This document shows, in pieces, positions 8,094 to 16,300 of a stretch of DNA of 27,517 nucleotides. The number at the start of each line of letters is the position of its first letter. Position 1 is the stretch's first letter. The notes below the pieces were generated by a model. The model was given only the letters and a program-made list of their open reading frames with translations, had not been told where the DNA came from and made no database searches. The position numbers were made by a program, and so were the translations under genes. The DNA is from CAYWNA01 sp964459305 (GTDB lineage: Bacteria; Planctomycetota; Planctomycetia; Pirellulales; Pirellulaceae), in the NCBI GenBank assembly GCA_964459305.1, contig CAYWNA010000178.1, positions 1-27,517 of the forward strand. The letters run 5' to 3'.

Positions 8094-8846
8094 ATGACCA
8101 TGCTGATGCTTCTTTGCACGATCGTTCAACCAGCTCAGGACTCTTCTGTCGGTAAGGTGGTGATCGTCCATGACGAATCCGCGCCGATGGAGATTCTGGC
8201 TGGGGTACTCCGCGAAACGACGGGCCTCACAGTGGTGTCCGTCGAACAGGACAAGCTGCCGGATGACCTTTCGGGCTACAGAGCGGTGTTCAACTTTGTG
8301 CACAGGCCGATGACGCCGCGGGCTGAGCGGTTGTGCATCGAGTACGCTCGCAACGGCGGACGGCACGTCTTGCTGCACCACGCAATCAGCAGTTCCAAAC
8401 GTAAGAACCCGACACTGCTTGAGGAACTCCAAAGCGCAGTTCCGCCCGGCCGTAAACCGGCTGGCGGCTTCTACGTCGAACGCGGCACACTCACGTTTGT
8501 GAACCTGGCACCGAAGCACTTCATCACGAGCAACGGCATCACCTACGCTGCCAAAGCCGAGTTCCCGGACAACGACGGCTGCCCCGTCGAGCGAGAGGCG
8601 TTCTGTTTTGAAAACACGGAGATCTTTCTGAACCTGAAGTTCTACCCATGCCCCGAGCGGACCACGCTGTACGGAATAACGTACCGCGACGCCGACGGCG
8701 TGTCATTCACCCAGCCCGCCGGTGGTTGGGTCATGCGCACCGGCAAGGGTTACAGTCTCTACTTTCAAGCGGGCCATGAGGCGCGCGACTTTGCCCATCC
8801 GGCTTACCAACAGATCCTGATCAACTGCGTGTTATGGAAGCCGTGA
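8094..8846 (+). CDS. secreted ThuA-like domain protein (250 aa)
   Basis: The ATG at 8094 was chosen over TTG at 8079 because GGAGG lies 8 bases before it. Residues 1-~16 form a hydrophobic, possibly signal, segment. The body follows the ThuA (trehalose-utilization) fold, a class-I-glutamine-amidotransferase-like flavodoxin fold: KVVIVHDE at the first strand, a LSGYRAVFNFVH strand, GGRHVLLHHA near the 'elbow', and the family's ending YFQAGHEARDFAHPAYQQIL.NCVLW. Planctomycetes carry many exported ThuA proteins next to dehydrogenases and sulfatases; the reaction is not established. Here the gene stands alone and is convergent with the next gene. Confidence 0.8.
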   Translation: MTMLMLLCTIVQPAQDSSVGKVVIVHDESAPMEILAGVLRETTGLTVVSVEQDKLPDDLSGYRAVFNFVHRPMTPRAERLCIEYARNGGRHVLLHHAISSSKRKNPTLLEELQSAVPPGRKPAGGFYVERGTLTFVNLAPKHFITSNGITYAAKAEFPDNDGCPVEREAFCFENTEIFLNLKFYPCPERTTLYGITYRDADGVSFTQPAGGWVMRTGKGYSLYFQAGHEARDFAHPAYQQILINCVLWKP

Positions 8847-8927
8847 AGGCGCGATCGCTACGAGAGAGACTGCACGCTGCCATGATTTGTCCGGCCGGGC
8901 CGATAGGCATCCCGCATGCTCCCTTAC

Positions 8928-8946
8928 TCCGGAAAACTTTTCCGGA
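8928..8946. repeat. palindrome TCCGGAAAA-C-TTTTCCGGA, copy 2
   Basis: A perfect 9-bp inverted repeat around one central C, 82 bp after the ThuA-like gene. It shares the GGAAAA/TTTTCC core with the copies at 3778-3794 and 9047-9063. No T-run follows. Confidence 0.7.
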
Positions 8947-9007
8947 ATGCACAAACCGCCTGGCACGACTCGCGAGACTAGCGGATTGCATGCCCACGCA
9001 GAAACGA

Positions 9008-9028
9008 TCCTACGGTTCGACCGTAGGA
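9008..9028. repeat. 9-bp perfect hairpin with TCG loop
   Basis: The arms TCCTACGGT and ACCGTAGGA are exactly complementary around a 3-base loop. It lies between two convergent genes, so it could stop transcription from both sides, but it has no T-run and differs in sequence from the neighbouring GGAAAA palindromes. Confidence 0.6.
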
Positions 9029-9046
9029 AGTGCACCGCGGACCAAG

Positions 9047-9063
9047 CCGGAAGAGTTTTCCGG
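9047..9063. repeat. palindrome CCGGAAGA-G-TTTTCCGG, copy 3
   Basis: An inverted repeat like copy 1 with one changed base in the left arm (A to G, which still allows a G.T pair). Flanks match copy 1 (AAGCCGGA before, GGGAT after). Confidence 0.65.
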
Positions 9064-9147
9064 GATCCGTCTGCAAAGAGCGAGAAGAAAAAGTCCCCAG
9101 TCACTGGATGCGCGACAGTGAACTCCCAATCCATGCCGGTCATTTTC

Positions 9148-9717
9148 TCAAGTCTTGGGAAATGACCAACGAATGGCCTCGATGAGCTCGGAATCCCAAG
9201 AGCTGAAGTCATGACCAGCACAACGCTCCGTGCTGATATGATCTACGCCGTGTTTCTCAAGCAGTTTCGCAATCGCTCGCCCTGTTCCGCAAAACGGCTT
9301 CTCCCTTGTTCCTGCTGAAATGTAGTACTTCGCAATCGGACGCCGGGCATACTCCGACTCCTCCACACGATCCGGTCCACCGGCAATCGAGAACGCTATT
9401 ACAACACCATACTTTTCTCGATGGCGTACCCCCATCGACAATGCAAAGGTGCCGCCGTTTGAAAAACCGAACACGCCACATGACTGACGTGCGATGGACG
9501 GATTGAATTCTGAAATTGCCCAACGGTAGACCTCACTGGTGAAGAAGCGTTCGTGGGCCTCAAACCGCTGATCATCAACACCGAGTACGTACTCTTTGGG
9601 ACGATACCGCTCACTGCTGTGCACACCGATTAGAATCACCGGCGCGAGGCCATCTCGTTCTATGGCGTGGCATATACGAGACAGTGGGAACATCGCATTC
9701 GCAGAGACCTCACGCAT
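9148..9717 (-). CDS. esterase (Fes/EstD-like alpha/beta-hydrolase), N-terminus missing
   Basis: 189 residues from ATG 9717. The protein shows the putative-esterase (PF00756) pattern: LAPVILIGVHSSERYRPKEY, the nucleophile elbow GFSNGG (Ser within G-x-S-x-G), YGVVIAFSIAGG, and a C-terminal GHDFSSW that supplies the catalytic His. The family normally has ~40-60 more residues before the first visible strand. A TAG lies three codons upstream of the ATG, and the sequence between here and the LRR fragment contains no clear N-terminus in any frame. It may be a 5'-deleted pseudogene, since the first core strand is lost. An 8-bp inverted repeat (9138-9145 with 9160-9167) spans its end. Confidence 0.65.
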   Translation of the reverse strand: MREVSANAMFPLSRICHAIERDGLAPVILIGVHSSERYRPKEYVLGVDDQRFEAHERFFTSEVYRWAISEFNPSIARQSCGVFGFSNGGTFALSMGVRHREKYGVVIAFSIAGGPDRVEESEYARRPIAKYYISAGTREKPFCGTGRAIAKLLEKHGVDHISTERCAGHDFSSWDSELIEAIRWSFPKT

Positions 9718-9768
9718 CAGTACCTATCGCGGGCGACAATAGAACCGTATGTAGCTGCTTTCGTGCAC

Positions 9769-10035
9769 TCACGTCCTCGTGCCGAGTAGATTCAGCCATT
9801 CCAGCCTAGCCAAGTTGGTTAGACGAATCTCGTTGAGCTTTTCGCAATGTCTCAGGTCTAACGACCCCAACATCGCCAAATTGCTCAGATGGACCTTGAT
9901 GAGATTCTCGCACTGAGACAGGCCCAACGTTGTCAGGTTCTTCAGCCCGTTCAGGCGGACTTCGGTAACGTTGTCACATGCCTGCAGACCGAGGCATTCC
10001 AGTCTGGATCTGAATACTGAAATACTGGTTTCCAC
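9769..10035 (-). CDS. leucine-rich-repeat protein fragment (88 aa)
   Basis: Three 22-residue repeats are visible, each of the form L..L.L..C.N/K.....L.NL, followed by a broken fourth (LEWLNLLGTRT). This is the Cys-containing LRR type common in planctomycetes. It is shorter than any free-standing LRR protein I know and ends inside a repeat, so it is probably a piece of a larger gene. The start (GTG 10035) is uncertain: an ATG at 10040 has a good GGAG 6 bases upstream but opens another frame that stops after 29 codons. The LRR frame is the same frame as the histidine kinase just upstream, separated by its TAG. Confidence 0.5.
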   Translation of the reverse strand: METSISVFRSRLECLGLQACDNVTEVRLNGLKNLTTLGLSQCENLIKVHLSNLAMLGSLDLRHCEKLNEIRLTNLARLEWLNLLGTRT

Positions 10036-10041
10036 GCCATT

Positions 10042-12147
10042 CTAATCTCCATCGCTCATCATTCCATCGTGGTAGACCGGCAACTTGACCGTAAACGTTG
10101 TGCCTTCGTTTGTGTCCGTCGAACAACTAATCTCTCCGCCTAATTCACGAACCCGACGACTTACGATATACAATCCAAGGCCGGTTCCGCCAGGCTTGGT
10201 CGTGGCAAATGGTTCAAATAGTTTATCCTGTACTTCCGACGAGATTCCGGGGCCATCGTCCGTAAAGGTCGCCACGAAGTGTTCCTTTTCTTCGTGGCAA
10301 CCAACGTGGACCCGTCCACCTTCACCCGCGGCATCAATCGAATTGCCCAACAGGTTGAACAGTATTTCCCGCACCGCGTTCTCGTCGGCGGCCAGCGGCC
10401 TCAGACCTGTCTCAAATGTGGTCTCAATTTGAACGCTATGCCGCCGCGCCGCATGGGTCAGAAATTGAACCGTCACCTGTACCGCCGTCTTGGGGCAATG
10501 GCAGCGCTGGTCGCGGCCGGAAGGCCGAGCAAATCCCAACAACTCGTTGGTACTGCGATCCAGCCGGTTGACTTCACCGAGTATCAGATTCAGATCTTTG
10601 GCATGCTGAGAATCGCCCCCCAACTGTTCTACCATCACCGTCGCAATCGTCTTGATGGATGAAAGCGGATTTTTTACCTCATGGGCCAGGCAACTGGCTA
10701 GCAGGCCCAGCGTGCTAAGCCTTTCCTGCTCGAGCGCTCGTCGTTCCGCAACCAGGGTGCGCTGCCAGAGCTCGCGATTGCGCAAAGTGACGCCAAACTG
10801 TTCGACAAGAAGCCTGATGGCATTCAACTCTTCCTCGCCCAGACCTGGCCGATAAGGGCGGTGACCGAGCAAGAACAGACCTCGCCAGCCGCCGGCTTCC
10901 AGTCGCATCGCCACACCGGCATCCGCGCTTTTCAGACAATCCAGCAGGCCGACGTCAGGGCTCCTTCTGCGCGTGCAATCCTGCAGTCCATGCACTTCAA
11001 GCCGGTTCAACAAGTCGTTGGCCGCGGTCTGGGCAATCTGCACATCACGACCGGAAGTACGAAACCGAGAGCATTTCTTCTCATCCCACAACCAACCCGC
11101 CGCATACGGCACATCCAGCGCCTCTGCCAACGAGCCAACGAACCATTCCAGAAGTTGTCGCGGATCGTCCTCGGCATGGCGAGACATTTCAACTGCCAAC
11201 TGGTTCGACCCCCACCGGACATCCGAGACTCGGCTGCCCATCAGATACCGCAGCGCCTCGCTTATCCGTTCTCGCAACGGGCGGTAGCCCAGCACCAGCA
11301 CACAGACCGCCAATCCTTCGATGACACCAAAGTCAAATCCAAAGCGTTGCCCCAGAGCATCGGTCATATCGCCGACGATGAGGCGATGAAAAAGAAGAAA
11401 ACTGACCACGATCGTTCCGTAAACGATCGTCTGCTCAATCATCAAACGCATGAAGTTGTATCGAATCACAAAGAATCCAAATACAAATGCCGGCAGCAAG
11501 AAGCTGATGACAACGACCAAAAGCAAATACTGGTCGACGACGTGGCCTCCGAGCCGTGTCGATGCGATCAATACGACGAGAACGAGCGCCATCAAACAAA
11601 GGACCACCGCCATCCAGACAAAAAAACGCTGGTACTCCGTCGCGGCAAAGCGAGACCGGAGTCGCAACAGCACCGCCGCCGAAACCAAAGCCACGAGCAC
11701 CATCCATGCGGTGAAGGGGGCAACCAAGGGGGCAAGAATCTGCAGAAAATCGCCGCCGGGTGAATGCCATAACCACCACCCCGCCGGTATCAAAACGAAC
11801 AGCGGTAGGTACACGATCGCATAGCGGGGTTGCGGGCGGCGAATCAAGGCGAAGCCGCTGTGCCTCAAGCGCATCACGGCATGCAACAAGCCGCTGGGCA
11901 TCAGGGCCAGCCCGGTTGCCATCGCAATCTTCGACAACCATTGAAAGCCCAAGGCCCAGCGCCCCGTCGCGCCAACCAGCATGAGGTCAAGAAACTTGCC
12001 AGTGTGAAATAGCCAGACAGCCAAAGCCAGCATGGCGATCGGAACTGCAAGGTGACGCCAGTTGCGACGATCCACGAGCGTCAAGAGCAAAGCGGTATCG
12101 ATCACCGCCGCCGTTCCAACACAGAACAAAAAGAGGCTATCGAACAT
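10042..12147 (-). CDS. membrane sensor histidine kinase with GAF-like domain (701 aa)
   Basis: Start ATG 12147 gives a protein that opens directly with a membrane segment; the longer frame needs a TTG start at 12219 and adds 24 residues with no membrane or signal character. Residues ~1-290 hold about eight transmembrane helices. A GAF-like sensor region follows (~325-460), then a short coiled linker, the HisKA dimerisation helix with phospho-acceptor H489 (LAHEVKNPLSS), and the ATPase domain: N-box ILFNLLGNSIDAA (595-607), DDGPGIS (630-636), GGTGLGL (653-659). This is the NtrB-like kinase type that usually signals to an NtrC-type regulator. No regulator gene lies next to it here. The signal is unknown. 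A long hairpin element sits upstream. Confidence 0.9.
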   Translation of the reverse strand: MFDSLFLFCVGTAAVIDTALLLTLVDRRNWRHLAVPIAMLALAVWLFHTGKFLDLMLVGATGRWALGFQWLSKIAMATGLALMPSGLLHAVMRLRHSGFALIRRPQPRYAIVYLPLFVLIPAGWWLWHSPGGDFLQILAPLVAPFTAWMVLVALVSAAVLLRLRSRFAATEYQRFFVWMAVVLCLMALVLVVLIASTRLGGHVVDQYLLLVVVISFLLPAFVFGFFVIRYNFMRLMIEQTIVYGTIVVSFLLFHRLIVGDMTDALGQRFGFDFGVIEGLAVCVLVLGYRPLRERISEALRYLMGSRVSDVRWGSNQLAVEMSRHAEDDPRQLLEWFVGSLAEALDVPYAAGWLWDEKKCSRFRTSGRDVQIAQTAANDLLNRLEVHGLQDCTRRRSPDVGLLDCLKSADAGVAMRLEAGGWRGLFLLGHRPYRPGLGEEELNAIRLLVEQFGVTLRNRELWQRTLVAERRALEQERLSTLGLLASCLAHEVKNPLSSIKTIATVMVEQLGGDSQHAKDLNLILGEVNRLDRSTNELLGFARPSGRDQRCHCPKTAVQVTVQFLTHAARRHSVQIETTFETGLRPLAADENAVREILFNLLGNSIDAAGEGGRVHVGCHEEKEHFVATFTDDGPGISSEVQDKLFEPFATTKPGGTGLGLYIVSRRVRELGGEISCSTDTNEGTTFTVKLPVYHDGMMSDGD

Positions 12148-12241
12148 TTGCCGAAGGCCCAAGGATGGGTGCGCGAACACAACGCGAGATGGTACAAATA
12201 TGATGTCATTGTAGCACAAAGACAGGCTTGTCGCCGCAAGC

Positions 12242-12325
12242 TTCGTTTAACCGCAAGCCGGAGGCGTGCACGATTGTGCCTGGCCAGCGGATTACGCGCA
12301 CGCCTCCGGCTTGCGGTTAAACGAA
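12242..12325. repeat. 28-bp perfect inverted repeat (hairpin element)
   Basis: Arm 12242-12269 is exactly complementary to 12298-12325, with a 28-base spacer. The arm contains TTTAACCGCAAGCCGGAGGC, a sequence I recall as an often-repeated intergenic element in Pirellula-type genomes. It lies between the PspA operon and the histidine kinase, both transcribed leftward, so it could end or weaken transcription between them. Confidence 0.85.
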
Positions 12326-12361
12326 CGGGGATAAGATGGGAATCTTGGCTCGTGGACGATG

Positions 12362-12712
12362 CTATGTCTGAAAAACCTCGACATCACCAGGGTCCAGGCT
12401 CCGCGTGCCTCCACCGTCCGTCCAACGCGCCACGTTCTGCTCCGGCCAGACCGCTAACTCACACGGGAGCTGGGAACCGGTAGCAACGCCTCGGTAGACC
12501 ACGTAATTGCCGGTAGACGATCGGCACACGGTCCGCCCCGTCAGCTCCACCAGATTCCCGTTGACTGCGAGAATGCAAGGTATTTGCAGCCGCAATAGCC
12601 GGCCTTCGTTTGGCGAGATTCTAATACGGTCTTGTTGCCACCAGACTCGCAGAGCGTCCGCCAACAACCGGCACAGCGACCGGCCCGCGTTATTGGTCGT
12701 CTTTCCGAACAC
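12362..12712 (-). CDS. small hypothetical protein downstream of PspA (116 aa)
   Basis: I place the start at GTG 12712, which overlaps the end of the PspA gene by 23 bases; a TTG at 12667 just after the PspA stop is an alternative. The protein has no signal peptide. It has an amphipathic start (LCRLLADALRVWW), then a beta-rich body (RLLRLQIPCILAVNGNLVEL, YVVYRGVA) and an acidic end (SLDPGDVEVF). I recall similar small proteins near PspA genes in planctomycetes but know no function. Gene order suggests translation coupled to PspA and a shared role in the envelope response. Confidence 0.55.
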   Translation of the reverse strand: MFGKTTNNAGRSLCRLLADALRVWWQQDRIRISPNEGRLLRLQIPCILAVNGNLVELTGRTVCRSSTGNYVVYRGVATGSQLPCELAVWPEQNVARWTDGGGTRSLDPGDVEVFQT

Positions 12713-13373
12713 GGTCTCGCAACTCCTGCAATTCCTTTTCGATCCGCTCTTGACGATCCGCTTCGGCAAACTCTCGCTCCAGATCCTCCGCGCCCGGATC
12801 CTTGCCGTCCAACCGGTCGTAGGCCTCGTTCATCACTTCAGCACGCTCGGCCCGCTGCTCCAGTCGATTGAACTGCGAGAATGCCGACTGATTTCCAACG
12901 CGATCCAGCGCGCCATTGATACGCTTTGAGGAATCGGCCCGTGCCAACCGCGCCAGTAGCAGGGTCTGTCTCTGTCGGGCCTGGCGGATTCTATTCTCAA
13001 GGTCTTGCACCGAGTTTCGGAGCTTTGCGGTCTCCTGTCGTTGCTTCTCATGCTCAACGCGAAGGTCCTCGGCACGCTGTTCAGCAAAGACCTTTTGCTC
13101 CAGAGCTGCTTTGGCCGCTTTCTCGTCGTTGCGCTTGATGGCGGTCGTCGCCCGCTCGTTCCAGGTTTCCGCCTCTTCGTCTGCCTGCTGCACCTTGCGG
13201 CCCAATTGGATTTCGTCAGCAATCGCGCCGGCAACCGACTCACGCACTCTTCCAAGCTCACTCTCCATGTCGATCAATAGCTGATGGAGCATCCGTTCCG
13301 GATCCTCACATTTTTCGCACAACGTGGTGAGATTGGATCGCATGATCAATGAAAAATTGGACAGCCATTTCAT
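12690..13373 (-). CDS. pspA: PspA/IM30 family phage-shock protein (227 aa)
   Basis: Length and layout match PspA/Vipp1: an N-terminal amphipathic helix (residues 1-~20, MKWLSNFSLIMRSNL), then long heptad-rich helices (~25-190, with ERMLHQLLIDMESELGRVRES and DLENRIRQARQRQTLLLARL) and a charged C-terminal helix ending RKDDQ. Such proteins polymerise into ESCRT-III-like coats on the cytoplasmic side of a damaged membrane. ATG 13373 has AGGAG 7 bases upstream. The gene starts 9 bases after the stop of the giant membrane-protein gene, so the two form one operon. No PspF-type activator is visible. Confidence 0.9.
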   Translation of the reverse strand: MKWLSNFSLIMRSNLTTLCEKCEDPERMLHQLLIDMESELGRVRESVAGAIADEIQLGRKVQQADEEAETWNERATTAIKRNDEKAAKAALEQKVFAEQRAEDLRVEHEKQRQETAKLRNSVQDLENRIRQARQRQTLLLARLARADSSKRINGALDRVGNQSAFSQFNRLEQRAERAEVMNEAYDRLDGKDPGAEDLEREFAEADRQERIEKELQELRDRVRKDDQ

Positions 13374-13382
13374 GATTTTCTC

Positions 13383-16300
13383 CTAGTTCCAGGATTCCAG
13401 TTCAGAGCTCAATGCCCGCATACGCTGCAGGACCCTTTCGCGGTTGTTCTCGCAGATCGCCCCCAGCGTCAAGACAGCCGCGCCACAGCCGATGCCAGCC
13501 AACCACAACAAGTTCGGATGATCGATACTCCCACGAACGACCATCGCAACCAGGTCGGCAAACAAGAACGCCGTACCGGTGTAAACCAAGGCTCGCACGC
13601 GAATGCCGATTGCTGCCAGCATGATCGCGACGGATAACACCATTAATGTCAGCAGTGCGATCCAGCTGCCTTCGACAATGTTGAACACCGGCGACACCAG
13701 GATGATCAATGCACCTAGATAGCGAAGCGGATCGTGCATCGAAGTCGGGATGTCTCGACGGAGCAGTTCGACAAGCAATAATACCGACGCGCCAATGGGA
13801 ATCATGATCAACGGGGGATCGCTCAACTGGAGGTCGATCCAAAACAAGGCCAACCCCGCGTTCACAATGACGGCCGATAGCAGCAGCATTCCGCGATGCC
13901 GTACCGGCGATGTCTCACGTGCCTCCAGCCCCTGCCAAAAGTAAAAACTCGCCGCCAGCAGCATGGCCAGGCTGTTGACACCAAACCAAGCTGGATCGGA
14001 TTCGGAAGCCAGATAGTAAAAATGGCGTGCCACGGCGATCGTGGCCGCAACCACCGGCAAACACATACCGGTCCGGTAGAACGGAATCGCGAAAACACTC
14101 CATCGCTGCCTGGTGGTTGCGTAACGGCTGAGCGCAAAGAGGGCTAGGCCACCGAACAGCACAGAGAACATGCATATCCCACGGCCGAAGGTAATCGCAT
14201 GGAACCAGGCAAAATATGCAATCGCCGCCGCCACCACCCCTTCTGCCGTCCAGACTCGCCGTTCATCGCGTGTCGTCATAGCGATCCAACATTCACTCAC
14301 GAAACCCAGGGCAAACGTGGCGCCGCACAGCACCAACTCCAACGGAGACAATCCGCCGGACCCCAGCGGCACTACCAGCCCGAACACCGCCAGCGCCGTG
14401 CAAGCGTCCTGATGTGTCCGAGCGATCCTCGATTCGTCCGCATTTTCGCCTTTCCACAGAATCTGCCAAGCAAGGGTGCTCGCCATTGCGGCCAGTGCCA
14501 CCGGCAACCAGATGGCCCGGCCGCCGGTGTTGAGCAAACCAATCCAGCCGTCCTGGGGTTCACTCGATAGCATCGTGACCAGGCACAGCAACAATTGCCA
14601 ATTGCCAATCACCAACGCGTAAGTTCTCCAGATCTTGTTTTGAGGCGGTGTCAGTACCAACAGGCCAATCACGGCCACTCCGCCTGCCACACGTAGTGGC
14701 CAAGTGAGGCCAAGCAGCGACCCGGCGGCAACAACCAGCAGGACGATCCGAATCATGCTGGCTAACGGTCGAGATATCGCCTGCAGGCCGAAATAGTGGT
14801 TAGCCACGACAGTGCGTTGTTCCATATCACGAAGCCGCGCTCGCAGCCACCACGATATCGGACCGGCAAAACACGCCAACGCCGCCCACAAACAAGGTAA
14901 CCAGCGGCTGGCGTCCAGGTAGTCAAAACTGAGTCGCTCGGAAGCATCGAGCCAGAGGACCGAACACAGTACGAGTACCCCCCAGCAACCTGCGACAGTC
15001 AGGGCGGCGATACGAGACCGCCGTGCGGCATCGAATGCCCAAACGGTTACAAACAGAAAAGAGACCCGCGACAAGTCCAACCTGCAGCCAGGGAAAACGG
15101 TCTCAAAGGCGAAGATCGGCAAGAAGATCGCGCCCAACAACACTGCCAAGCCACCATAGGACGAATAGCGATTAACCACTGCGAACGCACGGGCCGGGCG
15201 GCTTTCCGGCCGGTACGCAAAGACGTAGTCCAGTATCCACTGACCAATTAACACAACAGTCGCCGCTGTGATCGCCATTGAAAATGAAATCTGCCAAGTG
15301 GCAAATACATTTAGCGCCACCACAACGGCAAAACCGTATGCGATCGCCGAGACCGCGGTCTCGGTCCACCTCAAAGCGTGAATAGCCAACAGGCCCCCAG
15401 CAACGCCCGCCGCGATCCAGACTCCGTCGCCTGTCAAACAACCAGCCATCGGCCAACTGTATCGAACTAACCACGTTGCCGCGGCTCCCACTGTCGCTAT
15501 CAAGCTGAGCACCTGGCACATCGACGTAGACAGAGATTCTCGTTTCGTCACGGCATGGGCCGCGGCATCGTCCGCCAGAGGCTCTGAAACGCCGATCTGT
15601 AGAATCTTCGGATCCAACCAGCTTCCAACCGCCAGCAACACGGCGGCACCCAATGCCGATCCGATCAAAGGCGATGTACCCGGCAGAGTGATTCCCCACA
15701 CCTGCGCGATAAACGACGCACAACTGGTCGTGGCAATCAACCACGATACCGTCGCAGGCAGAGCCAGTCGTCGATCGGCAAACAGCACGGTTTGCATGGC
15801 AAAGACGGTTGTCATGACACCGCCAACCAGAAACGCCGGGTACAGTGTCAAGTCCGGGTGCGTGAATGACACGATGAGCAGCAGAGCTGACAATGCAATA
15901 CTGAAGTGGCGAAGCGGAACTGCAAACAAATCGCTTCCGAATCGGAACGCGAACCTGTACGACAGCATCGCCGCACCGATCAATGGCAGGTAAGTCAGAC
16001 CATAGAAGGCGTAAGGCAGCGTCTTCTCTTTAACGGCGTGCGCGCCCACATCCAGTACGTGGCGAGCAATTTCCTGAAAAAATACCGGCGAAAAATTGTA
16101 GGCCAATAGGACACCGGCCAGCATTGCCCATACAAATGCCGTTAGCCGAGTACGGCGAGCAACGGCCGCCATCACCACTGCAGCCAGCGCGGCGGTGGGG
16201 ACCAGCGCGTACGGGATGTGGGGCGTTGCAGCCATCTGTGTCATTGCCAGTCCCAGTCCAGCAGCGCAAAGAGCCGTGCCGGCAAACACGGGTACGGCAA

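Noticed and set aside
9138..9167. 8-bp inverted repeat spanning the end of the esterase gene as a terminator
   Set aside because: It has a 14-base loop, overlaps the stop codon and has no T-run.
10861..11763. 300-residue plus-strand open frame
   Set aside because: It is antisense to the histidine kinase, rich in Gln/Arg/His, with no recognisable domain.
12148..12219. Longer histidine-kinase start at TTG 12219
   Set aside because: It adds 24 residues without membrane or signal character; ATG 12147 begins directly before a membrane helix.
12208..12234. Possible promoter before the kinase (TACAAT with GCGACA, minus strand)
   Set aside because: The spacing is only 15 bases and the -35 match is 4 of 6, too weak to annotate.
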